From the NCBI GenBank assembly GCA_009746045.1, contig RPFO01000312.1:784323-848322 (forward strand): a stretch of DNA of 64,000 nt, read 5' to 3'. The notes under the pieces were generated by a model. That model did no database searches and was not told the DNA's origin. It worked only from the letters and a program-made list of their open reading frames with translations. This DNA is from Mesostigma viride (taxonomy: Eukaryota > Streptophyta > Mesostigmatophyceae > Mesostigmatales > Mesostigmataceae). The translations under genes and the position numbers were made by a program. Of this stretch, positions 33,896 to 46,398 are shown in pieces. How positions within the stretch are numbered: the stretch's first letter is position 1; each line of letters starts with the position of its first letter.

Positions 33896-36800
33896 GGGGA
33901 CGTGGCGGGGCGAATATTTTCCGCGCCAAAAAATTCGCGGTACCGTCCGTACGGTGTATAATGTGTGCCCGGACCGCTCAACCCTCGCGGAGGTGGCCAT
34001 GGCGGCATGCCTGTATGCAATATTAATCGATATGGCACGTAAACAGCTAGAAAAAATGCTTGAATTTCGCAGAAGATTAGTTGATGACCTCATGTCATGG
34101 CGGAAAGTTTACGGTTTGCAATATCGCTAATATCTCGAACGGCTACGGGCGCGGGGGTCCAGGATATAATTTCTCTTGCGGATCATGAAATTTAATGCAG
34201 GTTTACGGCAGCTATTGTGAGGCAACGTAGGCTCTAAAGAGCGATTATGAAGCTAACTTAATGGTGTTGTCGAGTTTGTGCCGAAGCTTCCCGGTTTCTT
34301 TTACATTTCCGGCATTCAAGGTAAGAACCTACGCAGGCCTGCGCATGTCGCCTTCGACGTATTCACGGAAGGCGCACCTTCCTTGTTCGCCTGATCAATG
34401 GATGATGTCTTTTATTGTTCGAGCTTGCGTGCCAGTTTATGCATGAAACATTTCCACGCAGGCAGGTGCAATAACGTCGGCCTTTCGCCTTTTTTTCGGG
34501 CAGTTTCCCTGCAGGAAGCGCTCCATTCCTTTCGGTTGCATCGTCAGATTCCTAGCAATTTCGTACAATTTCGTGTAGTTTGTGGCTGGCATGCTTAAGG
34601 CGCCGAGGTCAAGTTGTTGGTAATGTGTTGACATTTGTTTTCCATAATCCTTTGGACATGAGCTTGCTCAGACGCTTTGTTATTATGTGCCGGATCTGAC
34701 ACGCCTGTTTTAGTAAAGACATCCGGCATGTGCCTAGAGGCTAACAAGCTGGCATCAGCTTCTTAGCAAATTGCCATATTGAAAAGGAAGGTGAGAGTGG
34801 TTCTTTTGCTGGCCATACTGCATGAGTGGCATTGCATTAGATAGGTGTTTTTATTGCTTTCCTTGAGCTATAACCATTAAGACTTCCCTGCTATGTGTGC
34901 AGCAAGGTAAGCTGGATAGGATGTGAATGCATGGCAGACAGCATGTATGATTTGCTGCCAAGTTTGCAGGCTGCAGTTGCCTCTATTGCTTGGGCAGTCT
35001 TTCCAAGGTTTTTACACGTATACTTGCTGAGTTCTTGGCATAAATTTACATGGTAACCTTGGGCTGAGCATAGTGTATGCTCTCTTGGTGCGTGTATGCC
35101 TAGCGAAGGTGTTGCTATGCGCACGCTGGCAAGGCTGGCCATGCTGAGGGCAGGGGAGGGCAGATGAGGTGCCTAGCCTTTTCTTATGTTGTGTGATCGA
35201 GTTGGGCATGTTTTTTGGCTTCTTGGATGGAAAACATGCTGTCTAGGTGGCCTTATACACAGAAAAACCTCATTTAGCGTATGTTCAGGATTTAGCACGC
35301 AAAACCTTATAACTTGAGCTAGACTTGTCGGAATGACCTGGGACTTGGACCACTGCTGTCCCCCTGTTAGCCGGATTTTCGCTTGATTTTGTGGCCTTAT
35401 CTGAAGTGTTTATGATATGTTTATTCCCAATGTCCGGTAAAAAAAGACCTGTTTTGCGGGAAAATTAATAACTGTTCAAGGTTTTGTCATTTCCATTATG
35501 TAAATAGCTCAGCAAGCTACACACTCAGGGAACTACAAATGGTTGATTTTTGGTTGCCAACAAATGTGTGCATTGGCTGGGGCATACCCAGCCCTAATTA
35601 GCGTCTTTTTCTATTTATAGCGCAATATTGGCGTATACTTGGGGGTAGTACCCCCAACAAGTGCATGGACAAGTCACAAGAGATGTTATTTAGTGCCCGC
35701 AATCATATTTCAGCATTGTGCAAATGAATTTCAAGTGTTATTACCATAGTTCAATTTTTAACCCCTAAATGGTCTGAGATCCTGCCGATAAATCGGCTAG
35801 ATCTTCACAATTTTGCAAACCAGATGCCATCCAACCTACCCATATCCAATGGCTGTCCTTGGGGGCCAAGCATGTCCATGAGTTGCCCTTCGGGTTGGTA
35901 TATCACAACCTCACATATATGCAGGGTAGGCCATGTTTAACTGCCGTCAAAGTCAGGGGGGTCAAGACGCGCGTTTTCATTTTTGGTAGAATGTGCATTT
36001 TGAATTATGTTATAAGACCTAGGCACCTACCACTTCAGGGATGATAAACAACTAGTTGCTGAACAGTTTGAGCCATTGGGGTCATCATTTGGGTGGGTAT
36101 ACCAGCAGTTACACCCAGTACAGCCCATAGGGGTACCGTGGGTAAAAAGCAACCAAGGGAGTAGGGGTGGGCATACGACCTCCTACTAATATGGCCACCA
36201 ACCATGCCAAACAATACATTTCCCTTCCACAATGATGGGGAAACATAACTGCTTCATCACACTGCCCTTACATGGCACCTATGTGCAGGTGCCACCTTGT
36301 CCATGCACGTAGGTAACGTGGTACGGACACCCTACGCAAGGCATGCATTCTAGGAGGCAGCCACCAACAAACTAGTGGTGTTGAGCCTATTTCAGCCTGC
36401 CCTAGCAAGGATAAACTAGGCCTAAGCTGCTATAGCTTGCCAGGTGATGGCCAGCACACCTGGTGGCACATGCTGTCAATGGGAAGCTTTTACTCACCAG
36501 TTACGTGCTTGATGATGCCACAGAGACCAGCCAACTGCCTCACACTCATGCAATATGTGTATGGGAAATGTATAACAAACATATATGGAGGTATTCAAAC
36601 CCATACAGCCTCTAAAACTTATCACCATCACCCTGTGGCAGGTCAACTGACTGAGGGAAGCATCTAAGAATGGTGTTTTAGAAAGGGGCCAGGCCAGGGT
36701 CAAGAAAGAGCATGAATAGTGCAAAAAGAATGTGCTACACAAGCTAGAACGTATATATAAATGTCAAACATCGATAGGAAAACGATGCTTAAGCTTTACC

Positions 36801-37479
36801 AGGCATGGATGGCGTTACCTTGGCCCAGGCGGTGGCCGCAAAATGGCGCATTTCGGCACACCAAAGCTGTGCAGCATGGTCGCTGGATTCGGCGATTTCT
36901 GGCCACCCTTGCACGTTTACGACTACTATGTATCATAAAAGTAAAAAGAAACCGATATATCCTTTAAAATACGCCGGAAAGGTATTGCTGTCAACGTTTC
37001 TATCGTCCGGCCTGATCGCAGTTTTTTCCAGCAAGAACGCTGCCGACAGCTATCAAATGGCATTCCCGCGAACCAAAAATTGGCTTGTATGATCTTTAGG
37101 ACGTTTAAAACCAATATCCTAAGTTTGGACAGAAAATTCGAACGCAAACGTAAATGCCATGCGTGGGCGCAAGCCGCCATGGCCAGGTCGTCGTTTTCCG
37201 GAATGCACGTTGTACGTGAAAAAGTACCCTGACCCCTTGTACTTTGACCGGCCAGAACACCTCTATAACTTTGTCAAAAGTATGCAAACCCTAGTACCAT
37301 GCTGTGAAGAATTTTATAAACTTCCGATCTTCTCAGCTAAACTTTTCCTAATTCTCAATAGATTTCGCGGCATCTGGTCCCCCGAGAAGGGGCCGATGCA
37401 TCGGCTGGAACTCGATTTTTGGCGGAAAATCGGCAGCAAGACCATTTAGGGGTTAAGGGTTTTGGGGTGCCACCTCCCC
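33896..37479. mobile_element. TTAA-flanked element, family T1 copy 2, containing a T2 element
   Basis: Bordered by TTAA at 33892-33895 and 37480-37483. The ends are GGGGACGTGGC and GCCACCTCCCC. Apart from the nested T2 copy (35762-37452) it is about 1.9 kb and matches 9692-11576 in inverse orientation. It lies in the 175-bp satellite. It has no coding capacity. Confidence 0.8.
35762..37452. mobile_element. TTAA-flanked element, family T2 copy 1
   Basis: 1,691 bp, bordered by TTAA (35758-35761 and 37453-37456), with terminal inverted repeats CCCCTAAATGGTCT. The ends begin CCC next to TTAA, the arrangement known for piggyBac elements. A 14-bp palindrome of form GCCGAYNNRTCGGC lies near each end (35784-35797 and 37392-37405). 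No transposase frame is present. It is nested in T1 copy 2. Confidence 0.83.
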
Positions 37480-37483
37480 TTAA

Positions 37484-37663
37484 TTTAAAATGACAAAAAT
37501 GTACCTTTATTGCTAGCAAATGTCACCAAGATGACGTCCGATCGATACCAAACTTTGTACGAGGTCTATTTTGGTTGCAAACATCATGCATGACAATTTT
37601 CAGCATAAAAAGACAAACTTCGGTACGAAGTACATTTTGCGTGCTGGAGTACATTCTTAACCC
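37484..37663 (+). repeat. Satellite remainder and unassigned DNA
   Basis: 37484 to about 37610 continues the 175-bp satellite in diverged form (tgctagcaaatgtcac, aggtctatt). The final 50 bp are unassigned. Confidence 0.6.
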
Positions 37664-37667
37664 TTAA

Positions 37668-39560
37668 GGGGAGGGTCCCATAGAAATATATAAAAACTTA
37701 CCCCCCCTAATAACTACAGAAATGCAACTGACAACCACTGAATGATGTTTGGGGACCATAAACATGATGTTTGGGCATGCATACCACCACTTGTTGGGGG
37801 TACTACCCCCAGCCATACACCGGCTATGAGCTAAAAATAGAAAAAAACGCTGTCCGGGGCACATCTTGCCCAGAACAGTGGGAGAACCAGTTGCATGAAA
37901 AAAGCACACCCCATATAAAAATGTCATGGGACATTGTTTCTACCTAATTGGATCAACAAAATCAGCACATCCCTTTGAGTTATTAATTTTTGGGCCAAAA
38001 ATACGCTTTTTTAGGCGGGGCGTCCCCATACACACTCATAACACATCAGTTAGGCCTGAAAAGCACAAGTCAAATTCTGTCATGACCATAGAAGGCACTG
38101 TCAAAGTTTGGTGGCATTCTGAGATCAGCTGTAGCAGTTATTAATTTTGGCAGTTGGCCACCTGTGCAGACGCTAAGGAAGGCATTAGTGAGTATTAAGG
38201 CACACTAACACTTCCTATGCCATCCAAAAGGCTCCTGACCATGCCCAATTCGACCACAATGTACAAGGAGGTGGCTGGGCACGTCATTAGCCCTTGCCTT
38301 ACCTCGACACGGGTAACCTGTTGCGTGTGTGCACAACAATGAGGCAGGTAGCTCTACATGCCTAGCCAACACTTCTAAAGCATATTCCAGGTTTATGGTG
38401 TGGGCATCATCCCAAAACCAAGCTCAAACACACCCTAGAAAGCCATATCCACTAATTGCCCAACAAGGGTAACAACAGACAGTCCACAGAGAAAGCAGAA
38501 TTATCATACATGCTGCTTGCCAAGGCTTCTTACCATGGTTACCTTGCCTTGCTAGCATATGAATTAGGGCTCTCCCATTTTAGTGGGAGAAAGGCCAACA
38601 AGACAACGATAACCCCTACCTACGTGCAGTTCCACCCATGCAGTATGCCCCTCAGAAAAACCACTGCCACCTTTCTTTCCAGCGCAATTGTTTGCCAAGA
38701 AACAAACTCAAGCTTGTGAGCCTCTAACCACAATGAAGCCTCTGCTAAGAAAGGCCGCGTCAATATTCACACAAAACTGAGTGCTGTCAACAATCTCCTT
38801 CCAAGAAACCACTCAGCAAATCCCTGACAACTTGACGATATGCCACGGTCACGCTTTGACACATCCCAGCCATGCAACGTACATAAAAACCACTGAAAGG
38901 TGCCAGGAGTCTGGCGATGCGCAGCACGGAATGGCATTATACCTGGCGCTAACTGCACGGAAAGAAGCCGAAAACTTGCGTTGATAACCCATAAAGGAAG
39001 CGAAACATTCATAGGGTCACGTTGATCACACGATCGTACCATTACCGGAATTGTCCTTCGCCCAGCGGCGCAAGAAAGAACAACCTTCCATGGAATAATA
39101 AGACGCGCATCCCGCGAGCCTGGAGAGTGTCTTACCGATCATGACGGAAATCTTGCCGAAACCCAGCAAATTTTTTAAAGCTTTACCAATAACGATTTAA
39201 ACGCATCCTTGACGCTAGGTAAAGCCCATAAAACCTGACAATCACCGCCGCCAGCGTGCATTCTAATTTATTCCTCTCGACGAAAACATCAGATTGGACC
39301 CCCGTGGCGATGGTCATCAATAAAATCATCGACACTGCAAAAAACGCGAACTCCGCTACGAAGTAGTATCATTTACTCATCGTCTTTAAGATTCGCTCAG
39401 TTTCTCTGCATTCCGCGAGCTATCTTTTTCTACTCTGCCTGAAAGCACGTCGCCATGGCCAGCTCCGGTAGGGGTGCGCGCCCCGTGCACCACTTTTTCA
39501 CGGTACGGACGGGTACCGCGAATTTTTCGGCGCCAAAATATTCGCGCCGGGACCGTCCCC
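37668..39560. mobile_element. TTAA-flanked element, family T1 copy 3 (diverged)
   Basis: 1,893 bp between TTAA at 37664-37667 and 39561-39564, with inverted ends GGGGAGGGTCCC and GGGACCGTCCCC. It keeps the internal palindrome TGGGGGTACTACCCCCA (near 37794-37811) and a subterminal ggtaccgcgaattttt / aaatattcgcgcc block found in the other T1 copies, but is otherwise strongly diverged. Non-coding. Confidence 0.75.
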
Positions 39561-39564
39561 TTAA

Positions 39565-41643
39565 ATGGTGTCCAACTCGCGCCTAAAAATAGGCTCCAGT
39601 TGCACCTTGCATGGTAATGTCCACAACCTAACCTAAAAACAATTTAGGGTCCATACTGGGACCAAAGCACACACATATAGGGACTTACTTGGGGGTCATG
39701 TCATTGGTCATGTTGCAATGTCCTATGGGTGCTAAATATAGCACCACCCTCAGGGGGGTGCGCGAGTGCGAGAAAAACACTCATGTATAATGCATTATTA
39801 CACCTGAAAACAGTTCCGTTGCTCCCAACATTTTAAAGGCAGTTGCTTGGGTAGCCAGGCATGGCTGCTGAACAATGACATGACAGGTTGTCCCAGGGAC
39901 CCAGATGCATTATCTAAAAATAACTCGCGCCTAAAAATAGGAGCCAGTTTGGCTGGTGACATTTGCTAGCATTACAAGGCAGGCGCCTCAGTCTGTAGCA
40001 TCATAAAACATCATAAATGATCAAACATGCATTATTTCATCAATTCCAGCATACAGAACATCCATAACAGCAATTAAACATAGGTAGCCATGCCAATGCA
40101 CAGTCACATTCGCGCGTATCATGGCATGGTAAGGCCAATGACTACCCACCACACAAGCCTACCACATGCACAGTTTTTCTCACATGTCAGTGCTAGACTA
40201 AATGAGTAAAAGTAAGCCTAGATCATTGGAAATGCTAACTGGAGCTCCTTATATGGTGGGCTTCATCATTTCAGCTGTTAACTGGCTACGGGGCGACATG
40301 CGGCACTAAGTGGCATTACAATGGTATGAGGCGTGCACAATGGTGCTTTTGCATGGCCGGGTAATGCTCAAAATGATCACTAACACACAGCTTAAACTAT
40401 GCTTCATGTTGTTCTAAAGAAAATGTCACCATGTGGTGGCTACCAAGCTCTACTAGCAGGTATACCACTGTGCCAAGGCCCAAATGCACGTGTGCAAGGG
40501 GCTACGTAGCCCATGCATCCACAACATAAAAAATAACCTCCATATGCTTGCCTGAGATGAAATGACACAGAGACAACTCATGGACCTTCTTTTGAATGCA
40601 AGCAGGGCACTGGGACCTCCACAGGTGTTACATGAAGACAGATGGGGTGACTGCACAACAGCGATACTAACAAAGCTAAAAGGCTAACCAAAAACAGGCC
40701 AGGATACCATCTATTCTTAATGTCGGATTTAGGCTATAGAAACCATCATGATACCATATAGAACTTATTTACATGTAACACCAATCATTATTCTAGTATA
40801 TTTGGTGCAGACGCAGCCAATCATGAACAAAACTGATGAAAATCTGACCGTAATGGCTGTGCGCAACCACCACCACAAACCATTACAGAAAAGTAGTAAC
40901 GAAGCAACTTTGACATCCCAAACCTTCAACAATGAGTCCGAGATTACTTACCGAGTGATACGACGACTTTATCTTGTCGACGGTAACCGCAGGGACACTA
41001 AACTACGCCAGGTCGAAACCGCAAAAAAAAGGCTCAAGGACAGCTAGCAAGCTGACGACAGGGCTGATGCGTCAATACTTTCCTGGCCCACGACACTAAT
41101 GAAATATTCGAAATACATCGTAACAAATTTACTCGATGCGAAATATTCAATTATAAAGCCGCCGATAACAAGTGCTAGCTTCATTGTCACTCCCGTCACA
41201 ATAAACACGCGTTGACGCAGTAAAACCCAGACCGAGATGATTGCGCACCTCAGTAAATGTTGCGCGACTGCGGCTACAGCATCTTTATAACGCATAAATA
41301 ATGCCTACAAAATTTGGAACGAATCCATGCATCGATGCTCCTACACCAATCAGTTTTCTGCACCGCCATAGCCTCGAATATGCATGTTCGTAATTATTTT
41401 ACATTCACTTTCGTCCCGGTGGACCTGGGTACCCCCCTGTACTGTAACCGTTAATTAGTCCCTGTAGACTTGGTCTAAACATAGTGATGTCCGGTATCAG
41501 GGCGTAGAGCACATCTAGCTCTAGCAGCAGACCTAAAAATATCACGGAAATGTCTACTGGCATTCGCGCCGCGCCGCTTCCCATCTCGCGCCTATTTGTA
41601 GGCGCGAGTTCAACTCGCGCCTAGAAATAGGCGCGAGCACCAT
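39565..41643. mobile_element. TTAA-flanked element, family T3
   Basis: 2,079 bp between TTAA at 39561-39564 (shared with T1 copy 3) and 41644-41647. The ends are ATGGTG and CACCAT, each followed inward by CTCGCGCCTA-type words that also occur near 39930 and 41585. No open frame with a recognisable domain. The family assignment rests on TTAA and the inverted ends only. Confidence 0.65.
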
Positions 41644-41659
41644 TTAAGGATTAATGGCT

Positions 41660-42808
41660 GGTAGGGCAGTGGTGGCCGGCTGGGGGAGGTGCCTTTCTTG
41701 ACGGCTTTGGGGAGCTAAGGACTGTGGTGTTTTGGAACTGGGGGGAGGCAAAATGAGCGGCCAACGTAAAAAAGACTTTTGGGCGCTGCCAGGCTAGTAC
41801 CCTGAGAGCTTTGGGATGACTTCTGTAATGGCATCCAAGAGGTGGGCAGACAATGGGGGGAGCCTGGTGAGACCGGCTGGTTTTGACGGTTGTGAGGGCT
41901 AACAGCAGGGGCGCTTGCTCAAGATAGCCTAAGTGACCGGCTAGCTGTCCTGAGAATGGAATGGAGATTACACCTTGCTATGTATGCCGCCGGCAGCCCT
42001 CTAGGGCGAGTACCTGGGGATGCTTGCACCCCGGGTTACGCCCTGCAAACAGAGGGCTGTGACCGTAGCGGCAGCTTGTGGCATGTGACTTTTGGCGAGT
42101 CGCTGGGCCATAGCACTGGATCGTGACAGTTATGGCATGAGGAGCGCGAGGAGGATGGTGTAGGGTGGAAGTTGGCAGACGTGCCAGCTATTTTTGCTGG
42201 ACGAGGAGGGGGGAAAGGTGTGGGGGATTGATTGACCGTACCTTCGGTTAGACGCTGTTCTCTCCTATCCAAGGGGGATCAAGGCATTGTTTGAGACTTC
42301 GCTAGTAGTGGGGTGCACTCCAGCAGACAAGCTGGGGCCCCACGGTTGGTGACAGGCTTCCCCGCGACCAGTAAGTGAGGGGCACTCTAGCAGGCATGCT
42401 AGGCCTTCACTATTGGTGACGGGTCCTCCACGGCCAGAATGGCCAGGCTGGGGGAAGCGGGGAGTGAGATGGCAGCATCAGCTGGCTGGGGGGACCTGCA
42501 GATGCTTTATTCACCAATTATGCGACTTTGGTCCAAGAGTCTCTTGTGCGTAAACGTATTTTGTAAAAAATAATGTCTGGAGCCCTCAGTGATGGAGTGA
42601 ACGAGTTGAGACATGCATAGGGATGGTTGATCTCCCTCGATCTGGATTCCCTGATTTGTCGGGGCGGAGGGAGCGAAGGAGGCGAGGGACGCCGCTGGGT
42701 GACAGCACATATAAAAAATAAATAGAGCATTTAATATTTTATAATAGGCCCTGGTCTTTTATAAGGGGCAGTAGTCACAATGAATAAGGGCCCTGGAATT
42801 TAATAATG
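41660..42808 (+). mobile_element. NA-DIRS copy 2, 3' part (interior, hairpins, B1, part of A2)
   Basis: Non-coding interior matching the inverse of 1-280 and of 55208-55760, then two hairpin motifs, B1 (42464-42623) and A2 from 42624 (TGGTTGATCTCCCTCGATC). A2 is cut at 42808. The left end is cut next to the T3 element. Structure and terminal motifs are those of DIRS elements without any ORF. Confidence 0.78.
42308..42411 (+). other. DIRS 3' hairpin motifs, NA-DIRS copy 2 (two copies)
   Basis: 42308-42343 has stems GTGGGGT/GCCCCAC and CCAGC/GCTGG with loop GACA. 42374-42411 has stems AGTGAGGG/CCTTCACT and CTAGCA/TGCTAG with loop GGCA. Both have GCACT opposite one G and lie just upstream of B1, as in the coding elements. 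Confidence 0.82.
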
Positions 42809-42968
42809 TCCCAATGTCCAGGAAAAGGCCTCAATTGAGGCCTTTTTTATATTGATAATTGCATATAGCAAAACAAACTTTATTCCAAATGTGGGCACAG
42901 GCCATGCATTATTATGATTATTTTGGGGTTCCCAGCACTTAACATCAGTCATGTAGGCCCAATACCTA
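42809..42968. other. Short unassigned segment with a 24-bp perfect palindrome
   Basis: A perfect palindrome at 42823-42846 has arms AAAAGGCCTCAA and TTGAGGCCTTTT and is followed by more T. It would look like a terminator on either strand. Nothing else is recognised here. Confidence 0.5.
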
Positions 42969-42972
42969 TTAA

Positions 42973-44671
42973 CCCCTAAATGGTCTGGCTGCCGATTTTC
43001 CGCCTAAAACTGAGTTACAGCCGACACGTCGGCCCCTTCTCGGGGGACCAAATGCCGCGAAAACTATTGAGAATTAGGAAACGTTTAGCTGAGAAGATCG
43101 AAAGTTTATAATTTTCCTCACAGCATGGTACTAGGGTTTGCATACTTCTGACAAAGTTATAGAGGTGTTCTGGCCGGTCAAAGTACAAGGGGTCAGGGTA
43201 CTTTTCCACGTACAACGTGCATTCCGGAAAACGACGACCTGGCCATGGCGGCTTGCGCCCACGCATGGCATTTACGTTTTCGTTCGAATTTTCTGACCAA
43301 ACTCAGGAAATTGATTTTATACGTCCTAAAGATGATACATGCCAATTTTTGGTTCGCGGGAATGCCATTTGATAGGTGTCGGCAGCGTTCTTGCTGGAAA
43401 AAACTGCGATCAGGCCGGACGATAGAAACGTTGACAGCAATACCTTTCCGGCGTATTTTAAAGGATATATTGGTTTCTTTGTACTTTTTATGATACATGG
43501 TAGTCGTAAACGTGCAAGGGTGGCCAGAAATCGCCGAATCCAGCGACCATGCTGCACAACTTTGGTGTGCCGAAATGCGCCATTTTGCCGCCACCGCCTG
43601 GGCCAAGGTAACGCCATCCATGCCTGGTAAAGCTTAATCATCGTTTTCCTATCGATGTTTGACGTTTATATATACGTTCTAGCTTGTGTAGCACATTCTT
43701 TTTGCATTATTCATGCTCTTTCTTGACCCTGGCCTGGCCCCTTTCTAAAACACCCTTCTTAGATGCTTCCCTCAGTCAGTTGACCTGCCACAGGGTGATG
43801 GTGATAAGTTTTAGAGGCTGTATGGGTTTGAATACCTCCATATATGTTTGTTATACATTTCCCACACACATATTGCATGAGTGTGAGGCAGTTGGCTGGT
43901 CTCTGTGGCATCATCAAGCATGTAACCGGTGAGTAGAAGCTTCCCATTGTCAGCATGTGCCACCAGGTGTGCTGGCCATCACCTGGCAAGCTATAGCAGC
44001 TTAGGCCTAGTTTATCCTTGCTAGGGCAAGCTGAAATAGGCTTAAAATCACTAGTTTGTTGGTGGCTGCCTCCTAGAATGCATGCCTTGCGTAGGGTATC
44101 CGTACCACGTTACCTACGTGCATGGACAAGGTGGCACCTGCACATAGGTGCCATGTAAGGGCAGTGTGATGATGCAGTTATGTTTCCCCATCATTGTGGA
44201 AGAGAAATGTATTGTGTGGCATGGTTGGGGGCCATATTTGTAGGTATTAGTAGGTAGTATGCCCACTCCTACCCCCTTGGTTGCTTTTTACCAACGGTAC
44301 CCCTATGGGCTGTACTGGGTGTAACTGCTGGTATACCCACCCAAATGATGACCCCAATGGCTCAAACTGTTCAGCAACTAATTGTTTATCATCCCTGAAG
44401 TGGTAGGTGCCTAGCTCTTACAACATAATTCAAAATGCACATTCTACCAAAAATGAAAACGCTCGTCTTGACCCCCCTGACTTTGACGGCAGTTATACAT
44501 GGCCTACCCTGCATATATGTAAGGTTGTCATATACCAACCCGAAGGGCAACTCATGGACATGCTTGGCCCCCAAGGACAGCCATTGGATATGGGTGGGTT
44601 GGATGGCATCTGGTTTGCAAAATTGTGAAGTTACAGCCGATGCATCGGCAGTATTTCTGCCCATTTAGGGG
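42973..44671. mobile_element. TTAA-flanked element, family T2 copy 2
   Basis: 1,699 bp, bordered by TTAA (42969-42972 and 44672-44675), ends CCCCTAAATGG and CCATTTAGGGG, in inverse orientation to copy 1 and similar over its whole length. The subterminal palindromes read GCCGACACGTCGGC (43020-43033) and GCCGATGCATCGGC (44636-44649). Non-coding. Confidence 0.83.
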
Positions 44672-44675
44672 TTAA

Positions 44676-45273
44676 ATTATGACCCCATAAAACAGGGTGT
44701 CGCTGCGGCGGCACCATAAGCACAACATGCCCATGGACACAATGATGCATGAAAAAGGCACTATAACTGAGTTCCCTATGCATTTAACGTGACTTGCGGG
44801 CCTTGCGAGGCTTGCCCGCCACGTGGTCAGCATAGCAGGCCCTGGCATGCTTGCCGGAGGGTGCACACACGTTCACACGGCGGGCACTACAATACGGTTC
44901 GTAGGAGACGCGAAATGAGTGAGAATGTTACCCGAGCGGTAACGAGGATTCGCACCGTTGATTTTAACATATGTTTCTTTTTTTGCGCCATTTGGCGAGC
45001 ATCGACTGGAGCCTGAACCTAGCGGGGGGAATCGTGCGGGGGAATCTTGCGGGGGAATCTTGCGGGGAAAAATTCCGAACGTGAATTTAGCAAAGTCCTA
45101 CTACATTTTGCTTGGTACACGGTACTACAGTTTCGTCACTGAAAATTTTCTGTAGTTGCGTTGGTGTTTCGTACGTTCCGCTGAAATTTTTGTGTTCAGT
45201 GCCCAGATCACAATTTGATCCGGGCGCAAAGTGATTGGCTGTACGGTACGAACCAAAAACGAAATTTTAGTAT
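44676..45273. other. Unassigned DNA
   Basis: No gene or repeat recognised, apart from a short run of cgggggaatcttg-like words near 45023-45070. Confidence 0.4.
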
Positions 45274-45515
45274 CTAAGTTCCGCAGCGCTTGCTGAATTT
45301 GCCCCGGAAGCCCGGGGGCACTTTCCCCGCTGAAAAAGGTGTCCGCGGAAGCGTATTGTAGTGGGGGCCGGCCGCGGAGCACTGCACACAGTAAAACCCT
45401 GCCTTGAACTCACACTGGCTGCACCCACTTTGGCAGTCCAGTTTTTGGAGTGTGTGGCCATCGGGGTCCTCGCGGTCAAGCTCGAGAGTGGCCATAGTGG
45501 CCCTGGCCTCCCTCA
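45274..45515 (-). pseudogene. Possible C-terminal zinc-ribbon coding fragment, cut by DIRS element 4
   Basis: The minus-strand frame enters from the element 4 junction at 45515 and stops at 45274 (about 80 codons). It has a Cys cluster CSQC-x7-CVQC (within CSQCEFKAGFYCVQC) preceded by another Cys. This spacing resembles C-terminal zinc ribbons of some DDE transposases, including piggyBac, but the segment is too short for a firm call. The missing upstream part should lie beyond element 4, outside the window. Confidence 0.35.
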
Positions 45516-46350
45516 TCCTCTGTGCATGCTTTCAGGTTCACTTTGTTTGAGAAGGCACCAGAACTTGTTTATTGCAAAATTATATGCTTAAGCCGCTTGC
45601 AGGCCTTGGTAGACCGAGAGACTGGCAAATTGTGCGCAAGTCCCAGGCGGCTGCCACCATATAACACCCCCAGAGACAACAAACGAACAAACAAACAAAA
45701 GAGGGTGGGTGGGTGGGGAAAACTGATAAAGCATGCGCCGCCATGTCTTCCTCAATAAATTGGCTGCATTGCATGCGCACGTTGACGGATGCAAGTCCGG
45801 TACAGTACTGGCGCGGCGCCCAGGTGCCACTGAACAGTTGTACTACAAAGAACCCATTTGTACTGATTCTTTCGACATTGTACTACGTTTAGTCACTGTC
45901 TACTTCAACCCAGGTGGTCATACCACCTCCTAGGCAGGTTGTGCTACACCTGAACGAATCTTTACTAGCCTGAGCTAGTTTGAACTAGTTTGAAGTAGAT
46001 TGTACTACTACCCTGTAGTACCAATGAAGTACTTTGAACTACATCCAAGTACTTGGAAGCAGTCCAGAGGTCATTTGCAGGGACTTTCACCCTTTCTAGG
46101 AGCATTTCTCGCAGATCAGCCATGAGGCAGCGGCACCGACTCGCACTCCGCTCCCCTTAGTCGCAAATCAGGGAATCCAGATCGTAAGATCAACCATCCT
46201 CTGTGCATGCTTTCAGCTTCACTTTGTTTGAGAAGGCACCAGAACTTGTTTATTGCAAAATTATATGCTTAAGCCGCTTGCAGGCCTTGGTAGACCGAGA
46301 GACTGGCAAATTGTGCGCAAGTCCCACGCGGCTGCCACCATATAACACCC
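45516..46350 (-). repeat. B2-A2-B1 block of DIRS element 4
   Basis: B2 45516-45669, A2 45718-46196 and B1 46197-46350. The spacer on this strand reads GGGTGGGTGGGTGGG (45703-45717), the complement of the C-tract of the other elements. Confidence 0.92.
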
Positions 46351-46398
46351 CCATCTCCAACCTGGCCGTCCCCGGCCGCATCTGGAGTGGTTGTAGAG

